The notes below the pieces were generated by a model, which was given only the letters and a program-made list of their open reading frames with translations, did no database searches and had not been told where the DNA came from. From JBBQFD01 sp038321575 (lineage in GTDB: Bacteria; Bacillota_I; Bacilli_A; RF39; UBA660): a stretch of DNA of 15,926 bases. Where the stretch lies: the NCBI GenBank assembly GCA_038321575.1, contig JBBQFD010000016.1, forward strand, positions 1 to 15,926, given 5' to 3'. Below, piece by piece: positions 8,212-14,522 of the stretch. The first letter of the stretch is position 1. The number at the start of each line of letters is the position of its first letter. Made by a program: the position numbers and the translations under genes.

Positions 8212-8400
8212 ACGTGGTACCACCTTAATTTATAATACTTCTATCATATTATATCTCAACTATTTAACGCATATTTACGGAATATCTTACTAATTCAGAT
8301 ATTCTACTCCCAAGCTACCTTCAATTACTTTAATTATTAGTTTGCACCTACCACTAACTCGCTTAAATTATTGTAACCTACTCCTCTTGTTCAATGTATT
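8183..8400 (-). promoter_or_regulatory. T-box riboswitch of valS, specifier GUA (valine)
   Basis: Leader RNA that binds uncharged tRNA-Val and then prevents termination. From the predicted RNA start near 8400: AAGAGGAGTAGG (stem I region, about 8388-8377), AAGCGAGTTAG and GGTAGGTGCAAA with flanking TTAG/CTAA (stem I distal part), then GAAGGTAGCTTGGGAGTAG. In that last stretch GTA (8318-8316) occupies the specifier position, a valine codon. The T-box sequence AAGGTGGTACCACG is at 8226-8213; its UGGU would pair with a tRNA end ACCA whose discriminator base is A, as expected for tRNA-Val. AAGG can pair with the later CCTT to form the antiterminator. The terminator follows directly. The consensus CCGCG is CCACG here. 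Confidence 0.93.
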
Positions 8401-8406
8401 TATTTA

Positions 8407-8435
8407 ATTATATATTATTTTAATCTATATTTCAA
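8407..8435 (-). promoter_or_regulatory. Promoter of the valS T-box transcript
   Basis: -35 TTGAAA (8435-8430), a 17-bp spacer and -10 TATAAT (8412-8407). It starts two bases after the stop codon of the gene upstream. No terminator separates them, so transcripts of that gene probably read into the T-box leader. Confidence 0.82.
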
Positions 8436-8437
8436 TA

Positions 8438-10090
8438 CTAACTATTTACTTTGTATAAAACTGTTATTCTAGCAACACCATTACCAGTATGACCAGTTTC
8501 GGTACCATTAGTTATATTAGGCATCGAGACTGTACCAGCTGATAAAACTGTTGACGAAAAAGTTAAGCCACTATAATGATTTACTGTCCCCGAATGTGTT
8601 ATTGCCCCCGGTGTTGAACTGGAATTAATCGCATTACACCCGGTAAATCCAGAAATAAATGAGGATCCACCACCGCCACCATTATCACAACTAGCACCAC
8701 CGCCACCGTAATATCCGCCACCACCAGAGCAACCATTATTACTAAAACCAAATCCGCTTGTAGTAGCTCCATAAGTTGATAAACCAGCCGCTATTTGTGT
8801 GCCACCAAAACCTTCATAAGTAATTGGGTATACGACACTGGCATTAACACCAGAACCACCGGTTAATCCACCAGCTGCACCACCTGTTGCAATCCCTGCA
8901 CCACCACCTGCCGCTACCATAATACGTGCTTTTAAACTTTCAAAATTATTCCAGTCTAATAATATATTACTAATTTTACCACTAACTGATTCAGCATAAG
9001 TGCCTGACCATGCCGAATCAAATATGGTAGTCGAAATAGTACGATTTGAACTATATAGCATTGTTTTAGTCGCTACATATACTCTTGAATCAGCATAATA
9101 ATGAAACACATTTACCGAACTAATTTCGTATTCTTGGCCTAAATCTATTTCAACGTATTGAAGACCAGCTACACTTGATTCAGCATATGAAGCTGAATCC
9201 GTTAACCCATCAGTCATAATTGAATACGGACGAATAGCCACCTCAGGAACTGACCCAATTACAGGTTTTCCTAAAGCTACATTAACCCCATCTTTATCAA
9301 AAACTTGGATTTCTACCCAGTGATTGTTTGCATTTGCTCCCGAACCATTAATATAATTCCTAACATAACGATAACTATTTTTATTCATATTACGAATATC
9401 GGTAGCACCGCCACCAGGTTGACCACCACCATTTGATGTTCCGCCATTAAATGATGTTGAGTTGCTTGCCAAAGGATAGCCTTGACCAACGAAAACCTTT
9501 AAATCATTAGTTTGTTGTTCTGAAAGTGTCACTATCCCATTTGTATAACTACCTTTACCCCCAGCGCCTAAATTACCACTACCTTCAGCACCCCATAATT
9601 CAATTTGGTATGAACCAGCCTTATTTACAGGGAAAGCTTGACCTGTTCCATTATAATACATTATGTAAGTTGTCGCCGGTTCTACTCTAATAATTTTAGT
9701 GGCGATTGTGCTCTTGCCAGAGGCATCAGTTACTGTATAATCAACCGTATAAATACCATTGGCAGTATTAGAAAAAGTTGGTGATGAAACATAGGATATG
9801 TTTTCACTACCAATTTCTTTACCATCAGCTGTATAAGCTTTAACACCACTCGTCAAAGTATATGCATATCCATTAGAAATGGTAACATCATTACCATCAA
9901 ATACAAAATATGGATTAACATTATCACCATTTAAGGTAGCTTCAACATCTTTTTTATTCTTATCTAAAATAGCTTTACTTGCAGATAAATTACCTACAAC
10001 ACCAAATAATAAAATTAAAAACAGGATAAAGATGGGATATAATATCCCTGAAATAGCAAAACCTTGATTATTTAATTTTCCTATTTTCAT
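8438..10090 (-). CDS. Prepilin-like surface protein: Ig-like domain plus glycine-rich domain split by an F5/8C-like domain
   Basis: 550-residue predicted surface protein. Residues 1-10 (MKIGKLNNQG) resemble a prepilin leader, followed by the hydrophobic helix FAISGILYPIFILFLILLFG; the mature position 5 is Gly, not Glu. Residues 60-138 look like a bacterial Ig-like (DUF5011-type) fold ending GIYTVDYTVTDASGK. Residues 142-233 begin a glycine-rich domain of the ALK/LTK type (YQIELWGAEGSG, GGQPGGGATDIR). It appears to resume at about 380 with WNNFESLKARIMVAAGGGAG, GYYGGGGA and SSFISGFTGCNAI. Between the halves, about 238-383, is a discoidin-like (F5/8 type C) galactose-binding fold: VNVALGKPV, TDGLTDSASYAE, QYVEIDLGQEYEISSVNVF. 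F5/8C domains often bind glycans, so an adhesin-like role is inferred. Three cysteines (454, 468, 485) lie in the second half. The start has the SD AGGGTGAT. GC content is higher than in the neighbours, which the Gly/Ala-rich composition explains. Confidence 0.85.
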   Translation of the reverse strand: MKIGKLNNQGFAISGILYPIFILFLILLFGVVGNLSASKAILDKNKKDVEATLNGDNVNPYFVFDGNDVTISNGYAYTLTSGVKAYTADGKEIGSENISYVSSPTFSNTANGIYTVDYTVTDASGKSTIATKIIRVEPATTYIMYYNGTGQAFPVNKAGSYQIELWGAEGSGNLGAGGKGSYTNGIVTLSEQQTNDLKVFVGQGYPLASNSTSFNGGTSNGGGQPGGGATDIRNMNKNSYRYVRNYINGSGANANNHWVEIQVFDKDGVNVALGKPVIGSVPEVAIRPYSIMTDGLTDSASYAESSVAGLQYVEIDLGQEYEISSVNVFHYYADSRVYVATKTMLYSSNRTISTTIFDSAWSGTYAESVSGKISNILLDWNNFESLKARIMVAAGGGAGIATGGAAGGLTGGSGVNASVVYPITYEGFGGTQIAAGLSTYGATTSGFGFSNNGCSGGGGYYGGGGASCDNGGGGGSSFISGFTGCNAINSSSTPGAITHSGTVNHYSGLTFSSTVLSAGTVSMPNITNGTETGHTGNGVARITVLYKVNS

Positions 10091-10118
10091 CTTATCACCC
10101 TATTCTTATTCTAAATTA

Positions 10119-10147
10119 ATTATATAATAAAAATGACAAAATGACAA
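10119..10147 (-). promoter_or_regulatory. Promoter of the glycine-rich surface protein gene
   Basis: -35 TTGTCA (10147-10142), a 17-bp spacer and -10 TATAAT (10124-10119), directly after the U-tract of the preceding terminator. The ATG at 10090 lies 28 bases beyond the -10. Confidence 0.83.
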
Positions 10148-10148
10148 G

Positions 10149-10183
10149 AAAAATACCTTAGTAAGATATTACTTCTAAGGTAT
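10149..10183 (-). terminator. Terminator of the PASTA-deacetylase gene, overlapping its coding end
   Basis: The minus-strand RNA is AUACCUUA, bulge GAA, GUAA-UAUC-UUAC, UAAGGUAU, then UUUUC: an 8+4 bp hairpin. The stop codon TAA (10160-10158) is in the descending arm, so the ascending arm encodes the last residues of the protein. Confidence 0.85.
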
Positions 10184-11378
10184 TAGTTTTGCTTATCAAG
10201 GGGACATTTTCTTTTAATACTACTATTTTATCGATATTACCATCAGATATATATCGATTATTCTTTAATCTATTAAAGTTCATCGTAATATCAAATTCAA
10301 TGCCATTATTGTCATAAGCTCTTATTCTTTTAATAAATCTTTGATCAAATTTTTGACTAAAAGGAGAATAATTACTCTCCCAACCTACTCTTAAAGTTGA
10401 GATAGTTGTATATTCAATATTATTATAATTACTCTTTAATATGAATGGAAAATTAGGATTATCAATTTTATTAGGTAACCCAAATGGTAATGCAACAATA
10501 TTAACACATTGATTTGGTATAACATCGTTTAATAGTTTATACATAAGCCCTACTTGTTTACTTACATCAGCACCTGTTAATTTACTTAAATCCAAGTGAG
10601 CATATGTATGATTGCCAATATCATAACCATTATTAATTAACCAATTTAATATTTTATTATTATATTGTGGCTGATTAAATAAACCTCCATTTAAAAAGAA
10701 TGTTGCTGTAACTTTATAATCAGGATATTTCTTTTTAAAACTTTCAAGTATTCCTACCGCACTATTAGGATCAATTATTATGTTACCTTGTTTATCTAAT
10801 CCCGTTACTAAAATATTATTGTCTTTACCATCGTCGAAAGTTAAAACAATGGGACTCCCACCGATAACTACATCTATTTTCCCATTAACATAATCGATTA
10901 ATCTAATCATACGGTAATTATTTTGATAGTAAAATTCTAAATCATTTTTAAAAGCAGCTGCTGTGCGATGATAACCCAAAGCATCAACATTACCACCAAT
11001 ATACTTAGTATCATCAGTATTATATATGCCATGATACATCATAATAGGTATTAAACCAAGTTCATTAACGCCATATTCCTTATATAATTTTGTCATATCA
11101 AAACCTTTTGATACTGTCACAACTAATTTATCATTATTTTTAATCTTTGTATTAGCACTAATACTTTGTTTAATTATTAAATCCTTTTTTATAATATCAC
11201 TATATTCTTCTTTAATTATTAACAATAAGTGGTTCTTTTTAGAATATTCTTGAACTTCTAATAAAGGATGACCTTTTAAATCAATCATAAATTGATTAAT
11301 AGTAAAATAATAAGCCACGATAAATAAAATAATACTGAATATTACGATTATTATTATTTGAATCATTGGTTTTTTCAT
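10158..11378 (-). CDS. Membrane-anchored PASTA plus NodB-type polysaccharide deacetylase-like protein
   Basis: 406 residues: an N-terminal membrane helix (5-27), a PASTA-like domain (about 33-92, ending DKLVVTVSKG), a linker, then a NodB homology domain opening IPIMMYHGIY (110-119). Motif 1 is LTFDDG with Asp182 (base) and Asp183 (metal). Motif 2 is NHTYAH with metal ligands His257 and His261. Family members de-N-acetylate peptidoglycan or other extracellular GlcNAc polymers, and PASTA domains recognise muropeptides or wall, so an outer-face wall enzyme is inferred. However, the motif 3 Arg (RPPYG) is replaced by ALPFGLP at about 298, and there is no histidine at all after residue 261, so the motif 5 His is missing. 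Catalysis may be altered or lost. ATG 11378 follows AGGGTGAT. It lies 18 bases after the metallopeptidase gene and has its own -10. Confidence 0.88.
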   Translation of the reverse strand: MKKPMIQIIIIVIFSIILFIVAYYFTINQFMIDLKGHPLLEVQEYSKKNHLLLIIKEEYSDIIKKDLIIKQSISANTKIKNNDKLVVTVSKGFDMTKLYKEYGVNELGLIPIMMYHGIYNTDDTKYIGGNVDALGYHRTAAAFKNDLEFYYQNNYRMIRLIDYVNGKIDVVIGGSPIVLTFDDGKDNNILVTGLDKQGNIIIDPNSAVGILESFKKKYPDYKVTATFFLNGGLFNQPQYNNKILNWLINNGYDIGNHTYAHLDLSKLTGADVSKQVGLMYKLLNDVIPNQCVNIVALPFGLPNKIDNPNFPFILKSNYNNIEYTTISTLRVGWESNYSPFSQKFDQRFIKRIRAYDNNGIEFDITMNFNRLKNNRYISDGNIDKIVVLKENVPLISKTNTLEVISY

Positions 11379-11395
11379 ATTATATCACCCTATAT

Positions 11396-11401
11396 ATTAT
11401 A
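11396..11401 (-). promoter_or_regulatory. -10 box for the deacetylase gene, over the upstream stop codon
   Basis: TATAAT preceded by AAGG. It contains the TAA stop of the metallopeptidase gene (11399-11397) and is followed by six bases and then GGTGATAT and the ATG at 11378. The -35 is poor (TAGATT at 17 bp). An internal promoter is plausible alongside read-through from the upstream gene. Confidence 0.5.
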
Positions 11402-12470
11402 CCTTTTTTTTAAGCACTAATCTATGATCAGCGTCATCAAGTCCATAATTTAATGCTACTTCTAGCATCACTTCGGCATCAAAACCGATAAAACTAAAAT
11501 CTGGTATTTCATTAATTAAAATAGGATTTTTCATAAGTTTTTTTAATTTTTCAAGACCAATTTGTTTATCTTTTTTAATTTCTAAATATAAGTAAGTTGC
11601 TACTAAACTAGACACCGTATCCATAAATGTTTTTATTTCATTATTATAATAATAATTATTTGATCTTAAATCATCAATTTCATCAGGATTTTTAATTATT
11701 TTATGGGCACGAGATGCATTTTTTACACCATGAATAATACGGTTTTGTTTAAGAATATTTACCTGATCTTTATTAAAATCATTAGTTAATAAATAATCAT
11801 ATAATAAGTATTCAATTGTTTTAGGAGCTATTTCTGTTAAAATGGGATATTTTTTCTTAACAATAGTGTCATTATATTCAAATTCAGTAGCATGCATCAC
11901 TTCGTGGACTGTTGTTAAAATATCTGTGTAATTATTTGAGTATGATATTTTACAATAAGCTTTGTTAAAATGATAATCATAAAAAGTAATACCATAAGAT
12001 TTACTGTCGCTACTATTAAACATTAGCGCATGATTTTTTTTATCAAGTGATTTTAAAGATAGTTCATATAATTCACTATCTAATTGACTGTAAAAATCTT
12101 TAGCGATCGCTATTAATTCGCTTTCGCTATACTTTTTGTATATAAGACTTTTTTCACTATAATTTTTGTATTTCTTGTTAACTACCATATTAACAATTGC
12201 TTGTACTAAATTATCAGTATATTTAGTATCTAGTGACAACTGATTCTTATAAACAATACTTTCTTTTAAAATATTAGGCATTAACTTGCTGTCTAAAACT
12301 AGATGTGAAAAATTTTCATCACTATCAACAATATTTTTCGATAATTGAATTGAACGTAAGGTCTCAAGACTATAAAGAATCTTTTCTTTTTCAATTAAAT
12401 CAGCTGTTTTTTTAAACACCTTTTTTAAGTAAATTATTTTAGTTGCTATCTCATGTTTACTCCAAGTCAT
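11397..12470 (-). CDS. Compact M3-like (oligoendopeptidase F-related) zinc metallopeptidase
   Basis: 357-residue predicted cytoplasmic peptidase with no signal peptide or membrane helix. The zinc site is HEVMH at 189-193, followed by ILTEIAPKTIEYLLYDYLL from 210. Its spacing of two acidic residues (Glu213, Glu220) mirrors AEVASTTNE in oligoendopeptidase F, so His189, His193 and Glu213 are the likely ligands and Glu190 the catalytic base. The C-terminal part has FIGFDAEVML, as in the last helices of M3 enzymes. Typical M3 proteins are about 600 residues; this one keeps the catalytic core but has a much shorter N-terminal part (about 180 residues before HExxH). The substrate is unknown; short peptides are likely by family. 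ATG 12470 has CGAGGT 7 bases upstream. It is divergent from the carboxypeptidase genes and first in a two-gene unit with the PASTA-deacetylase. Confidence 0.75.
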   Translation of the reverse strand: MTWSKHEIATKIIYLKKVFKKTADLIEKEKILYSLETLRSIQLSKNIVDSDENFSHLVLDSKLMPNILKESIVYKNQLSLDTKYTDNLVQAIVNMVVNKKYKNYSEKSLIYKKYSESELIAIAKDFYSQLDSELYELSLKSLDKKNHALMFNSSDSKSYGITFYDYHFNKAYCKISYSNNYTDILTTVHEVMHATEFEYNDTIVKKKYPILTEIAPKTIEYLLYDYLLTNDFNKDQVNILKQNRIIHGVKNASRAHKIIKNPDEIDDLRSNNYYYNNEIKTFMDTVSSLVATYLYLEIKKDKQIGLEKLKKLMKNPILINEIPDFSFIGFDAEVMLEVALNYGLDDADHRLVLKKKV

Positions 12471-12497
12471 AAATTTACCTCGCCTTAATTTAAGTGT

Positions 12498-12506
12498 ATT
12501 ATATCA
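12498..12506 (-). promoter_or_regulatory. Extended -10 promoter of the metallopeptidase gene
   Basis: The minus strand reads TGATATAAT, an extended -10 (TGnTATAAT), with only a weak -35 (GCAACA at 17 bp). Predicted start is about 21 bases before the ATG at 12470. It is back to back with the promoter of the plus-strand carboxypeptidase, the two -10 boxes being about 43 bp apart. Confidence 0.65.
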
Positions 12507-12522
12507 TAAAAGAATATGAGTG

Positions 12523-12552
12523 TTGCCTTTTTTAATCAAATAATAGTATAAT
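12523..12552 (+). promoter_or_regulatory. Promoter of the first carboxypeptidase gene
   Basis: -35 TTGCCT (12523-12528), an 18-bp spacer and -10 TATAAT (12547-12552). Predicted RNA start is near 12559, so the ATG at 12557 would be at or before the transcript start and the ATG at 12569, behind GGGTGAT, is the probable start. The mRNA leader would be only about 10 bases. Confidence 0.7.
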
Positions 12553-12568
12553 TGCTATGGGTGATAAA

Positions 12569-13501
12569 ATGGCAAAACGAAGAATGAAAAAACAACTTAT
12601 AATTAAGATGGGAATTGTAATATTTATTATTCTCGGATTATTCATAGGCTACAAATATTTAGACTATCGTAACAGTAATGAATATAAACTTAAAACTATT
12701 GGTTATAGTAAGAGTGAAACTAAAACTATTATTGATAAGATAGATGAAACCAGTATGAAAAAGATTTTATTAATTAAATATAGCGATAAATTAGATGATC
12801 TAATAAAACAAAAATATTTTATATTTAAAAATTTAAACCGCTATTTGATATATTATAAAGATAATAATGATAAATCCACAAAAGATATTGTTGCAATCGT
12901 TAATACAAATAATGATCGATCTCACTATGAAAAGATTATTAAAACCGATACTTCCAAAGGTATTTTAATGTTAATTAATAAATATTATGCCTTAGATAAT
13001 AAATATACGCCTAGTAATATAGTTACAATGAGTTTGAATTATTCTTATGATGGTAATTCAATCACTAAAGATGTTTATACTAATTTTATTTCTATGTGCA
13101 AAGCAGCTAAGCTTGAGGGATATACTTTAGTAGCTAATGCTTCATATCGAAATTATATTGATCAGAAAAATATATACGATGAACTGGTTAACAATAATGG
13201 GCAAGATGCAGCTGATTCATTTGCAGCACGACCAGGGCATTCAGAACATCAAACCGGTTTAGCATTAGATATTGCGGCTCTTGGCAAATCCGCCAACTTT
13301 GAACAAAGTGAAGAATATCAATGGTTATTAGACAATGCTTATAAATATGGCTTCATCTTACGTTATCCTGATAAATCAGAGTATTTAACTGGTTACAAGT
13401 TTGAACCTTGGCATTATCGTTACGTTGGTAAAGATGTTGCCAGCGAGCTTAAAACTTTAGGTATTACTTTCGATGAATACTATGCATATTATTTAAAATA
13501 G
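12569..13501 (+). CDS. D-Ala-D-Ala carboxypeptidase, M15B/VanY family (copy 1)
   Basis: 310-residue membrane-anchored zinc peptidase that should trim the terminal D-Ala from peptidoglycan stem peptides outside the membrane. Residues 9-28 form the N-terminal anchor. A lineage-type N-terminal region follows (KTIGYSKSETKTII, TPSNIVTMS). The M15 core starts at SYRNYIDQ (about 192) and carries RPGHSEHQTGLALDI, with zinc ligands His227 and Asp234, and then EPWHYRYVG with the catalytic Glu279 and third ligand His282. All expected VanY residues are present. ATG 12569 is chosen over 12557 because it has GGGTGAT at proper spacing and 12557 overlaps the expected transcription start. A terminator overlaps its stop codon, so it is transcribed alone. 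Without vanA/vanH-type genes nearby there is no sign of a glycopeptide-resistance cluster; wall maturation is the likelier role. Confidence 0.93.
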   Translation: MAKRRMKKQLIIKMGIVIFIILGLFIGYKYLDYRNSNEYKLKTIGYSKSETKTIIDKIDETSMKKILLIKYSDKLDDLIKQKYFIFKNLNRYLIYYKDNNDKSTKDIVAIVNTNNDRSHYEKIIKTDTSKGILMLINKYYALDNKYTPSNIVTMSLNYSYDGNSITKDVYTNFISMCKAAKLEGYTLVANASYRNYIDQKNIYDELVNNNGQDAADSFAARPGHSEHQTGLALDIAALGKSANFEQSEEYQWLLDNAYKYGFILRYPDKSEYLTGYKFEPWHYRYVGKDVASELKTLGITFDEYYAYYLK

Positions 13502-13519
13502 GATTAATCCTATTTTTTT
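13495..13519 (+). terminator. Terminator of carboxypeptidase copy 1
   Basis: AAAATAGGA-TTAA-TCCTATTTT, a 9-bp stem followed by further T residues to 13519. The stop codon TAG (13499-13501) is in the ascending arm. The extended -10 of the next gene begins two bases after the T-run. Confidence 0.88.
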
Positions 13520-13520
13520 G

Positions 13521-13529
13521 TGCTATAAT
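13521..13529 (+). promoter_or_regulatory. Extended -10 promoter of carboxypeptidase copy 2
   Basis: TGCTATAAT, an extended -10 (TGnTATAAT). No recognisable -35: that position falls in the hairpin of the upstream terminator. The ATG at 13545 is only 15 bases downstream, giving a leader of about 10 bases that consists of little more than GGTGATAAT. Confidence 0.65.
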
Positions 13530-13544
13530 TTTATTGGTGATAAT

Positions 13545-14495
13545 ATGAAAAACAAAAAGATAAAAAATAGATTAATATTACTAATTTGTTTTTTAATAAT
13601 ATTAATAAGTATTATTTTTTATATTAAAGATAATTATAAAATACCTTCAACACCGATAATTGATAAAACTAACGAAGTCCTTATTAAAAAGGGTTATAAT
13701 GATGATGAAATAAAGATAATTAAAAGAAGTAATACTAATAATTTATCTTTAATTCTCAACACCAATTTTAAATCATATATGACAACTCTCATCACAGCCA
13801 AATACTTTATATCTGATAACTTAGCAAAGTATTTAAATTATTATGATGCTAATTTGGAGTATGCAGTAGATCAAATAATAACCAACGTTAATGCTAATCG
13901 TAATTTTGAATATTATACAAATACTAATACTACTGATTTAACAAAAGATAACTTAGTATTAATTAATAAATACTTCTATTTAGAAAGTAATTACGTACCT
14001 GATGATCTTGTTAAATTAGCAAATATCCATGGTAAAGGGTCACTTCGTAATATTACTTATAATGCCTTCATTGACATGTATAATAATAGTCAAGAGGAAG
14101 GCTTGCATTTATATGCTAATTCAACGTTTCGTGACTATAATACTCAAATGATTTTATACAACAATTATGTAAACCAAGATGGCGAAATAAAAGCAGATAC
14201 TTACTCCGCTAGACCAGGTTTTTCAGAACATCAAACCGGGTTAGCAATTGACATTGTTAATTCATCAAATACCAGTCTAGATGCTTTTAAAAACACCAAA
14301 GAATTTATTTGGTTAGAAAATAATGCTTATAAATATGGTTTTATTATTCGCTATCCAAATAATAAAAGTGATATAACTGGTTATCAATATGAGCCATGGC
14401 ATTATCGTTACGTCGGTAAAGATGTTGCTAAATATATATATGAGAATAATATTACTTTTGATGAATATTATGCATACTATTTAAATAATAAATAA
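13545..14495 (+). CDS. D-Ala-D-Ala carboxypeptidase, M15B/VanY family (copy 2)
   Basis: 316-residue paralogue of the preceding gene, with the same plan: membrane anchor at 8-28, N-terminal region with KKGYNDDEIKIIK, and the M15 core from STFRDYNTQ (about 193). Zinc ligands are His229 and Asp236 in RPGFSEHQTGLAIDI; EPWHYRYVG supplies catalytic Glu283 and His286. Both proteins end in an almost identical stretch (ITFDEYYAYYL), pointing to tandem duplication. The divergent parts are in the N-terminal half, which may change positioning or substrate preference. ATG 13545 is behind GGTGAT; an in-frame ATG at 13518 lies in the terminator/promoter zone upstream of the predicted RNA start and is rejected. 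It is transcribed alone and ends at a terminator shared with convergent ffh. Confidence 0.93.
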   Translation: MKNKKIKNRLILLICFLIILISIIFYIKDNYKIPSTPIIDKTNEVLIKKGYNDDEIKIIKRSNTNNLSLILNTNFKSYMTTLITAKYFISDNLAKYLNYYDANLEYAVDQIITNVNANRNFEYYTNTNTTDLTKDNLVLINKYFYLESNYVPDDLVKLANIHGKGSLRNITYNAFIDMYNNSQEEGLHLYANSTFRDYNTQMILYNNYVNQDGEIKADTYSARPGFSEHQTGLAIDIVNSSNTSLDAFKNTKEFIWLENNAYKYGFIIRYPNNKSDITGYQYEPWHYRYVGKDVAKYIYENNITFDEYYAYYLNNK

Positions 14496-14522
14496 AAGAA
14501 CAGGAATTCCTGTTCTTTTTTT
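14494..14522. terminator. Bidirectional terminator between carboxypeptidase 2 and ffh
   Basis: A perfect 26-base palindrome, AAAAGAACAGG/AATT/CCTGTTCTTTT (14494-14519). It has a T-run to 14522 on the plus strand, and T4ATTT on the minus strand. It starts within the stop codon of the carboxypeptidase and ends one base before the first base of the ffh stop codon at 14521 on the coordinate scale, serving both convergent genes. Confidence 0.9.

Noticed and set aside
8600..9480. Repeated ccacca/accgcc tracts as a tandem repeat or CRISPR-like array
   Set aside because: They are the codons of Gly-rich stretches in the surface protein, with irregular spacing and no conserved repeat unit.
9879..10067. 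Open frame of 62 codons on the plus strand
   Set aside because: Antisense to the N-terminal part of the glycine-rich surface protein gene; composition reflects the opposite strand.
12569..14495. Glycopeptide (vancomycin) resistance cluster
   Set aside because: Only VanY-type carboxypeptidases are present; there is no ligase, dehydrogenase, VanX or two-component regulator, so the wall-maturation explanation is simpler.
14494..14519. 26-base palindrome as an attachment or recombination site
   Set aside because: It sits between two convergent genes with T-runs on both strands and touches a stop codon; a bidirectional terminator explains it fully.
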